In this document: positions 56,723 through 64,000 of the stretch, one piece after another
Layout of the letters: every line of letters starts with the position of its first letter
Position numbering within the stretch: the stretch's first letter is position 1
Source of the DNA: Pholis gunnellus
Taxonomy: Eukaryota > Chordata > Actinopteri > Perciformes > Pholidae
NCBI GenBank assembly: GCA_910591455.2
Contig: OU342805.1
Span: 24,770,708 to 24,834,707, forward strand
Length of the DNA: 64,000 bases
Reading direction: 5' to 3'
Position numbers and translations under genes: made by a program
Notes under the pieces: generated by a model
Databases searched by the model: none
The model's input: only the letters and a program-made list of their open reading frames with translations
Told to the model about the DNA's origin: nothing

Positions 56723-56724
<2 letters not shown>

Positions 56725-56825
56725 GATGACGGGATGCAGAGCGACTTCCCTCCTCAGTGCGACAGTTCAGTTGGTGGGATGACAGATGATGCTGATAAAG
56801 AGGAGGGAGGAAGAGGAGGAGGAGC

Positions 56826-57080
56826 TCAGATGGATGACTGGCAGCTGCGTGGGAAAGCGCTGGGCGGCTCTCCTCCTCCTCCTCCTCCTCCCGTCGCCCC
56901 GGAGGAGGCGCTGGGGAGGGGGTCGATCTCGTCTCCAGTCTCCTCGATGATGGGGTTGCGAGCCTCCTCCTCGGACTGGGGCACGAACTCGGGATGGGCC
57001 ATGAAGCTGTGGATGGAGCTACGGGACTCTGGGCTCTCCATCGGGTACAGGGAGCTACGGAACGCGTTCACCACCTTAAT
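56826..57080 (-). CDS. atp2b: Plasma-membrane Ca2+-ATPase (PMCA), terminal coding exon only (gene truncated by the window)
   Basis: P-type pump that exports cytosolic Ca2+, regulated by calmodulin. This exon encodes the last 84 residues of the 'b'-type tail. It begins IKVVNAFRSSLYPMESPESR, the second half of the calmodulin-binding domain, followed by SSIHSFMAHPEF, a PMCA hallmark. The acceptor TTTTGTTTCAG|ATT fits the family's site-C boundary exactly. After that the tail is unusual: acidic EEEARNPIIEETGDE, a Gly7 run from a GGA/CTCC repeat, and an end in CQSSI instead of the ETSL/ETSV PDZ ligand; S-S-I could still be a class I ligand. IKVV and IHSFM, with FQTG in the neighbouring site-C exon, look most like ATP2B4, but the paralogue is not certain. 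Upstream exons are beyond 64000. Confidence 0.85.
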   Translation of the reverse strand: MKVVNAFRSSLYPMESPESRSSIHSFMAHPEFVPQSEEEARNPIIEETGDEIDPLPSASSGATGGGGGGGEPPSAFPRSCQSSI

Positions 57081-57762
57081 CTGAAACAAAAAAAAGAAGC
57101 GTCAGGAAGAGCGAGCAAATCAACCGCTACAGGCTGTAATGAAAGGTGTGATGTCAAACAGGCAGCGGTGGGGGTTGAGTGTCTGAATCCGGGCGAGGAG
57201 GTGCAAAACCACAAAAACACAACGTTAACACGAGGTCGGCTGGGTGAGGACATGGTGGGAGAACTAAAAACTAAATGCCACAAAACATCAATACAAAAAG
57301 GTAAAAAAAAATAGTTCAGGAAGACAAACTGCAACAAAAGATTCACCAGCAGGCGGCTGAATATGGAGGGGCATCGAACTACAACATCACACACAAGTCA
57401 AACACACTTTTATATCCCAAATGATGTTAATTAGAATTATTCCAAAACCTTAATCTGCTGCTTTAACTTCCTCCACTCTTCAAAACATGCAGCTTTGTGC
57501 ACGGGGACATTCTCATGTTGAACGTTAGGAGCAGATTGTTTACTGGAACATTGAGATTTATCTTTATTGGAGATAAGGGACACAAACCAGGAAATACACA
57601 CAATCTGTAACGGGATGGACAGGATGTCCACATCCTGGAGCCATTCCTCCTGCCACTTAATGATTTCTAACATTACCCAGAATGCTTTTTGACAAACAAA
57701 CACCTCAAATTCAAGTTCAGTCTGTGAGGACGGACTCTTCTGTGGGAACATGAGTCAGGTCA

Positions 57763-57815
57763 ATATATATATATATATATATACACACACATATATACAT
57801 ACATACATACATACA
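57763..57815. repeat. (TA)n/(TACA)n compound microsatellite
   Basis: TA array followed by CACACATATA and five CATA units, in the atp2b intron between the site-C exon and the terminal exon. The rest of 57081-60475 holds no further recognisable exon, some (CACACG)n at 58840-58891, and a GCCACTTTGG/CCACTGTGGCTGG motif pair (57890, 58300) that may be part of an old dispersed repeat. Confidence 0.85.
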
Positions 57816-59569
57816 TCGACTTTGGCACCCGCCCACCTGCTAAATGCGGGTGGAATTCGGCAGTGGTGACGCAGTGACGCTTAGTCGCCACTTTGGTGGG
57901 TGGAACATTCTTCATTTACATAAAGTATAAATATAAAGTATTGTAGTCTCCTCAAAAGGCATCTGAAATTATTCACTCATTGAAATGAGGTTCGTTCATT
58001 CTTCCGCTTTTGTCTTTCGCGACAACTCTCAATAAAGACGAGAAGGGAGCGAGATGACTCACTCTTTAGAAATAAGCAATTCTTTACGCTTTTGTCTTAA
58101 TCAGCTACACGTCGTCATGCAAAAGGAGCCGAACACACAACATCAGAGCGGTTGTCGTTTACATTTTAAATGCTTTTAAAATCCAGTTCTCCAAGTGAAT
58201 TGTGTCACACAATAATCAACTTTAATCAAATAAAACGTAACTTACCAACAACACACTGGTGGCAAGTGAAAATGCTGAGTGGCAAATAACTTAAAAAACT
58301 AGCCACAGTGGCTGGTGAGCAAATAAGTTATGCCTATAATTGCAATGTGCAAATTCTCCAACACATCTTCCCGTAATCAAATTTTGATGCATATATAAAT
58401 ATGTATCAATACCAACAGCCAATTTACATGCAAGAAAACTGTGACTTCTGGGGCGTCTGGGGTGTGATGCTCGCTTTAGCAGCTAATAATTCAGCCTTGA
58501 TGGTGTCACCAGTACAGAAGACGTTCAAACCATCCCCGTCCACAGTAAACAACACACACACACACTTGGGAAAAACAACAAACACATGCACACTGTTAAG
58601 TATTTATAATCACACTCGGAGCCAGAATCATTTTGTCCTCTAGCTGCTCTCTTCTCTCTGCCTTAAGTCGTTTCCTCTGTCATGAATCCACAGAGGCTGC
58701 AGCTGATCACACTGATTTATACGCACCAGCAGACACTCTTCATCATAATTAATAACCCTGCAGTTCAAAGCTCTCTATTACTGAACCACACGAGAGCTGC
58801 AGGCTGAGCACTGCAGCTTAGAGCATACATGCAACCAACACACACACACGCACGCACACACACACACGCACGCACACGCGCACACACACACGTGGAAAAA
58901 AAGCTCTTGGCTGTCAAACCATGAGAGACTTGCTGAGCCTGACAGATTTAACCCTGCTCAGGATTAACCCATTATATTATCTTGGTGCCCAGGCTGTCGC
59001 CTCAGAGAAGAAGAATACAAAAAACAACAAAGAAAATAGAGCAGGATTATTTTTTTTAAGCTTCTTTCTCCTCTCGTCGGCCAACAGTTGTGATCTTTAG
59101 TCGACTCGTCAGGCAGCAAGTCACATCAGGGTTAATAGACGCATGTTCAAGAGTTTAAATCTCCACAACATGCAGGAGGAGGAGAGGCAGCAGGCTGAGA
59201 CGGAAGTGATGATGGATAATTAAAAAAAAAAGAGGAGAAGCAGATTAAGATCAGCAGCAGGAGGAAGGTGAAGTAGGAAGCACAGTGTGGAGTTCAGAGA
59301 TGGAAACACAGATCATGTGATCAGGCCGTCTGCAGGGTCACTTTTAGTGGATTTAGATGGTTTATAATAAAGCTGGCCGTGTTCTATACTTTTCTTACTG
59401 TTAACAAATTCCACGAAAAGACCGAACACCAACGAGTGTTGATACGTCTCTCTGTCCTCTCTCACTTCACTGGTTCTGTACAGATAAAACATGACACGAC
59501 ATGTTATTAGCGAGCTTTGCTTGGTGTATTTATTTTACTTTGAGAGCCCGGCTAGCGGTTTCCCCCAGC

Positions 59570-59680
59570 TTTCAGTCTTTATGCTAAGCTAGGCTAACCA
59601 AGTCCTGACTCCACACACACACATGTGAAATAAATATCCATCTCCTTATCTCACTCTCAGACAGAGAGTGTGGAACTATT
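59570..59680. repeat. Teleost dispersed repeat, reverse copy of the 'gcttagcataaagactgg' type
   Basis: CCCAGCTTTCAGTCTTTATGCTAAGCTAGGC, the reverse complement of the motif at 20898 and 49393, followed by CATCTCCTTATCTCACTCTC. It lies in an atp2b intron. Confidence 0.75.
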
Positions 59681-60475
59681 CCTTTAAACATCTCTCCATG
59701 TGCAGCTGTCAGGACTTTAGTATCTTCAAACTGAATCTCTCTGGGTCTCATTACTGCTTAATTATTGCTTCCCGACAGCTGTGTCATACGTCCATTTTAT
59801 GTTTGAATTACTGCAAATGCAAACTGAGCATTGCCTGCTTCACATTAAAAGCTTTCCGCTGGAAAACCCTCTGTGAGGCTTTTATTGTGAAGCAGCTGTA
59901 GATGATATAAATTAGCAAACTCAGAGATCGGTGGAGCTTCAGGCTAATTTTCAATAAACATTTGGGACGCGTTTGTTGCTACTTCATCAGCGGAACACTT
60001 TTAAATATTTTCAGCCAGCTTGGTTTGGTTCCCACTATAGTCAACGTCTTTTGACCTGCAAATTACCAAATTATAAGAATAAAACATGGGGTCCTAAACT
60101 GAAACTATGTAATAATTAAATATGTATCCTAATATGATGCTAGTTTTACTGCTCAGAGGTTGTTTCAGCTCTTCCCAAAGTCAAAATGTAGGTGACTACA
60201 GTTTTTCCATTCAGACTCAGAGGCTGTCACATGCTAACTACACTCCCTGTTACATTAATCACCCCGAACAACTCGGGACGCGTCAGTCACATCATGTTTC
60301 ATCAGTTATTGATAATAATAGCACAGATGATCATTCAGATGTTTCAGATTAGCTCAGGATGTGCAGACAGCGGCTGATGACAGAGACAGTGTTTTAGTGT
60401 TGGTGAGTCATGCAGAAAAAAAAAAAGAGAAGAGTCCAGCCGGGTGAAGCGAGGTGTTAGCTGGCCTCCGGTCAC

Positions 60476-60709
60476 CGACTCACTGCCTGCAGTGGAGGAG
60501 GAAGCAGCAGCAGCAGCAGCAGCGGCGGCAGGGGGCGGGGCCCCGGCCGAGTTGGTGAGAGAGGAGGAGGGGCTAAGCCCTACGTGGGTGGGGCTAGAGA
60601 GAGTTTTGGCGGCGGTGGCGTCATTGTGCTGGCTGACGACGGACGGCTGGCGGCGCAGGGCACCGGGCACCGGAGCCTGGCCCGTCTGGAAGGTATAGAC
60701 CACATCCAT
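60476..60709 (-). CDS. atp2b: PMCA alternatively spliced site-C exon
   Basis: The acceptor CTTCCTTCAG|ATG at 60710 starts MDVVYTFQTGQAPVPGALRR, then QPSVVSQHND, the exact layout of the PMCA site-C exon (compare MDVVNAFQSG..GALRRQPS in ATP2B1 and NTFQTG in ATP2B4). Two internal donors keep the frame to the terminal exon: CCAC|GTAGGG at 60584 (126 nt) and GTCG|GTGACC at 60476 (234 nt). The 126-nt cut falls after SSPTH, where mammals also have an internal donor. Skipping gives the 'b' form, partial use 'c/d'-like forms, and read-through would stop at 60344 ('a'-like, 121 residues). The longer form includes an Ala9 run and a Ser/Pro-rich stretch not usual in the family. Inclusion breaks the calmodulin-binding domain in mid-helix and so tunes calmodulin affinity. 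Confidence 0.75.
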
Positions 60710-62528
60710 CTGAAGGAAGGACAGCCACAACACACCGTTAGAGAGCAGTGGGACAGAGCGAGGAGACAGGGCACAGGAGACAGGACAGAGGAGACATTGA
60801 GGGAGGAAAGAGGGTTAAAGAGGGTTTTTAAAGAGGCAGGACAGTTTGACAGTTTTGAAGGTCAGTAATGATATCTCATGTCTACAGGGACAGACAGAAG
60901 AAGCAGTTACCCATCTTCCCATGAAGTAACCTCCAACACATAATAACGGGCTGTCCTGCAGCAGGAAGACATTTCTCATCGAGTTGATGGACACAGAAGA
61001 ACATGAGACAAAGACAAGGAGGAAGTGAACGAGGGAGAGATCAGGAGGCGAGGAGGAAAGTTTTAGTGAAAAAAGGGCATAAAAGAGAGAGAGAAAGCTG
61101 TCATTTAGTCAGTGAAAGACAAAATGTGAAGAAGCTCAGATAGAACGAAGGGATGAAGGAAAGAGACGCAACAGTGAATAAAGAGCTTTTTGAATCCGAC
61201 TGAAAGCACTCTGGGAGGAGGAAGGAGCGGAGAAAGAGGAGAAAATGTGTCACTCGGAGTGACTGATAAAGTTTCGGCGGCGAGGTGCTGCTTGTACCAA
61301 TTATTCCCCCACTGTGTGTGACTGTCGAGGCGTTGAGCGGCAGAACGCTGCCCACCAGGATTAGAGAGGAGGAGGACAGGAAGAGGAGCGTGGAGGAGAT
61401 AAGAACCTAATTAGCTTGCAGCCTTTCGTTGCCTCCCCCTCCATCCCCTCCATCCCCTCCATCCTCCCATCCCAGGAGGATGACAGACTGATATTACAGA
61501 TACACAGACATGAAGAGAAAAGAGAGAGCTTCCTCTTTTCTCTACAGCATGTCTGATGGCGGAGAGACAGAAGAGCTTTTCTGTTTTCTCCTCGCATCGC
61601 TTCCTCCGTTCACGACGCCCTGCGGCTTCTCGAAGGCCGGGTGAAGGTTATTTTCTGACATCAGAGTGTTTCCACCTCCGTGTCCTTTTAGGAGCCTCTG
61701 ATCGTATCACACGATCTTAATCAGCAGGTGTTGTCAAGGTGCCATTGAGTTGCAGATGGATGTTGTTCGGAGCGCTTCAAGGAAATCCAGCTCCTACAAA
61801 TTGTTACATCAACTAATGTTTTCCAGGTCAAGAATGAATTTTCAAACTTAAAAAAAAGAGGTAATATTTAGGTTGATATGGCAAAAGTGTGCAAACTTTA
61901 TGGCTTCTTATTTACTCATCCAGCAGCTACGGAGCAACGCTGTCATTCACTATTCACTCTCTTGTAGCTCTGCTTTTGGTCTCCTCCAACTGTTAGAACT
62001 CTAAAAAATCCGTCTCTTTAGCTGCTAAATGCTCCACTATGTTCACCAGTGAGTCTCCATCTGTGTTTGTCTGTCGTTTTGCTGCTGAGCAGGTAGTGAA
62101 CAGTCGGCTCTGAAAACAGATGCATTCTGATGAGAGTGGATCAGAACAGTAAAGTTGCAGCTGTTTAGATAAACAATGAGCTCAAAACGCACTATAAAGC
62201 TCTGTAAAGTTTAACAGAGCTGCAGATTGACCCATTTCATGATTAGATATATATTGATTATAGCCGCTCTAAAAAAGAATATCTATCTATATAAACACAC
62301 ATACATATTGTATAAGATACTGTTGGTTGTTTCTGGAAAGTATACATTTAGAACAACGCCAGAGAAGTTTGTTAGTTTGAGTCTTTTCAGAGGTCAAACA
62401 GAAAAAACCCAAGAGGACAAAGCAGAAGAAGATATCAGTTATTATTAATTCAGATGTGTTTATCCTGCGGCCACAATAAGTACAAGTTAGTCCACCGTAG
62501 GGAGGAAAACAGCTGGCCTCTCTGACTG

Positions 62529-62569
<41 letters not shown>

Positions 62570-62696
62570 GCAGAGCGCTGGCTGCTGTTACTGTAGGTGG
62601 GTGTTAGCATCGAGGCTAATGAACCCCATAGGGACCGAATAGGACTGCCTGTGGACATGTTAATGCTCAGTGAGTGTAGATGTATCCTGTAGGAGG

Positions 62697-62786
<90 letters not shown>
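62529..62786. repeat. Facing (GT)n and (CA)n microsatellites
   Basis: (GT)n at 62530-62566 and (CA)n at 62700-62785 are complementary to each other and 133 bp apart. Transcribed from either strand they could pair as a hairpin. Confidence 0.95.
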
Positions 62787-63712
62787 AGAGTTCCAGACTG
62801 TGAGATGAGTCACAGGGGAAGACGACGCTGTGAAGGTGCTGCTGTTTAGCTCCAACACCGACTGAGCGAAGAATAAAAATATCCAATAAGCTTTTTGTCC
62901 CACACTGCACGCCGTCTTTAATTTCTGTACTGAAGCTCTGCAGCAGAGTGTGAAATTAACTGGACAACAATCTCCCATTCAACCTACACTGTGTTACTTT
63001 TAATTTAACACAAACATGTTGAACATGTTGAACGGTTTCCGACATGAAGCTCCAGTCAGAGACGCGAGCGATGAGTCTGAACCGGATTTTAAATATGATA
63101 ACAGTGTTTATCGCCTCCGTTTCAGAGTCTGACCTGAGACAGACGTGAGCAGCAAATATTCACGGTGAACATCAACAAACCAATAAAGAAAACATTTAGA
63201 GTTTTGTAGTTTCCTTCAGCAACATGAATCCACACTAAAGTAGTAACTTTAAAACAAAATATAATTCAGGTTCGTCAGTTTTCATTCTCCCTCCGCCTTC
63301 AGTTTCATGAACTCTGAGTGGAGACATATAAGATATGGTTGTTGTGTAGATTGACCCCCGAATGATGTGATGAGATTACGATCCAAGCAGGATATTTTGT
63401 TCTAACGCTGACCTCGTGAGTTTTTCTTGAACATTACTGCTGGTAGATTCTTTTAGTTTGTATTAACAACTAAAAACTAGTTATAGTAACATTTATTACC
63501 AAGACATTGTGTTTATCTGTTTCTCTGGATAAATGAGCCCAAAACAGCTCACGTTTCAATCTAATTACCTAAACTAGCTTCTTACAGCAGCTCTTAGAAA
63601 TTAACTGTTTGTAGAGAATTAAATCTCTGCTCACCGCCCTGATGAAACAGGTCTTTACCTCCCGTTGTTTCTGGGACTTTCGTTTGATTTTGGGAAGATG
63701 AAGGCGAGGACG

Positions 63713-63880
63713 GTAGGGGGGGAGGAGGAGGGGGGGAGGAGGAAGAGGAGGAGGGGGAAGAGGAGGAAGAGGAGGAGGGGGAGGAGGAGGATGAGGAGGG
63801 GGAAGAGGAGGAAGAGGAGGAGGGGGAGGAGGAGGATGGGGAGGGGGAAGAGGAGGAAGAGGAGGAGGAGGAGGAGGGTA
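63713..63880 (+). repeat. Polypurine (GGA/GAGGAA)n tract, about 168 bp
   Basis: Almost pure A/G on the plus strand, built from GGAGGA, GAGGAAGAGGAGGAGG and GGGGGAGGAGGAGGATG units with a loose 48-54-bp higher repeat. It gives Arg/Gly/Lys or Pro/Leu open frames that are not genes. The strand asymmetry suits triplex (H-DNA) formation. Confidence 0.95.
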
Positions 63881-64000
63881 CAGCTGGAATTTGATTTGAA
63901 GTTTCTTTCTTTCGCAGGCGACAGCGATCAGCTTCCCGGGTTTGAACAACAGTTCACCAGTGAGACGACTGACAGCAAACAAACAAAAAAATAATAAAAA

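Larger units (their letters stand above)
47941..56825 (-). other. Probable long atp2b 3'UTR and downstream DNA
   Basis: No coding exon is visible on either strand from the atp2b stop to here. PMCA genes in vertebrates have 3'UTRs of several kb. AATAAA-type signals on the minus strand occur near 55017 (TTTTATTTTG on plus) and at about 47960 (GGCTTTATTTTATG on plus), so the true end is undecided. The interval also holds old transposon relics listed separately, (TA)n arrays at 50860-50892 and 51132-51157, and G-rich runs near 54120-54145, 55161-55179 and 55756-55769. Confidence 0.35.
60710..64000 (-). other. atp2b intron, upstream exons outside the window
   Basis: The exon that should precede site C (encoding the ...RGLNRIQTQ part of the calmodulin site) is not visible here on the minus strand, so the intron runs at least to the right edge. 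No independent gene was recognised. The interval contains purine-rich single-copy DNA at 60730-61600 and the microsatellites listed next. Confidence 0.5.

Noticed and set aside
57080..57089. Extending the atp2b terminal exon upstream with Met-Phe-Gln
   Set aside because: Those codons lie in the intron acceptor (TTTCAG); PMCA tails begin with IKVV/IRVV at this boundary.
61101..61600. Minus-strand Ser/Leu-rich open frames in the atp2b intron
   Set aside because: Low-complexity purine/pyrimidine bias on the plus strand explains them; no PMCA or other family similarity.

Overview
This is nuclear DNA of a ray-finned fish, probably a percomorph (spiny-rayed) teleost. The genes are split into short exons with GT-AG introns, the predicted proteins match vertebrate families, a teleost-type parathyroid hormone 4 gene is present, and the intergenic DNA carries (CA)n microsatellites and interspersed repeats common in spiny-rayed fish. 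There are no bacterial operons, CRISPR arrays, rRNAs or tRNAs that I can see.

Layout, left to right. (1) 1-7 kb, minus strand: complete 13-exon nfs1, the mitochondrial cysteine desulfurase (449 aa). (2) 9.7-14.5 kb, plus strand: the fish homologue of human C6orf89, a single-pass membrane protein (7 coding exons, 332 aa). (3) 17.4-19.9 kb: an unrecognised coiled-coil/membrane-tail gene whose two ends are both frameshifted by short tandem duplications. It runs into a 12-copy, 112-bp minisatellite with a 336-bp higher-order period, and a Tc1-like transposon end is inserted in the array. This is the least conventional stretch of the window. (4) 20.6-24.9 kb, minus strand: dram2, an autophagy/lysosome membrane protein (7 coding exons, 276 aa), with a 560-bp hAT-type element in its last intron. 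(5) 24.86-29.99 kb: a nearly perfect 2.56-kb direct duplication of the interval between cept1 and dram2, including the dram2 promoter. (6) 30.2-40.1 kb, minus strand: cept1, choline/ethanolamine phosphotransferase (9 coding exons, 429 aa), with its CpG-rich promoter. (7) 40.5-43.2 kb: a transposase/integrase-like fragment, then pth4 on the minus strand (118-aa prohormone, TATA promoter). (8) 43.7-44.6 kb: a fold-back MITE. (9) about 48-64 kb, minus strand: the 3' end of a plasma-membrane Ca2+-ATPase gene (atp2b family, most like ATP2B4). It shows a terminal coding exon, the alternatively spliced site-C exon, a probable long 3'UTR full of old repeats, and introns running off the right edge.

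The genes do not form a pathway and are ordinary vertebrate housekeeping or endocrine genes. dram2 and cept1 are also neighbours in mammals, so that pair is conserved synteny, but here they are head-to-tail. All exon boundaries were read by eye from splice-site consensus, reading-phase continuity and recalled family sequence. Each set of coding exons sums to a whole number of codons, which supports the models. UTR ends and promoter extents are approximate.
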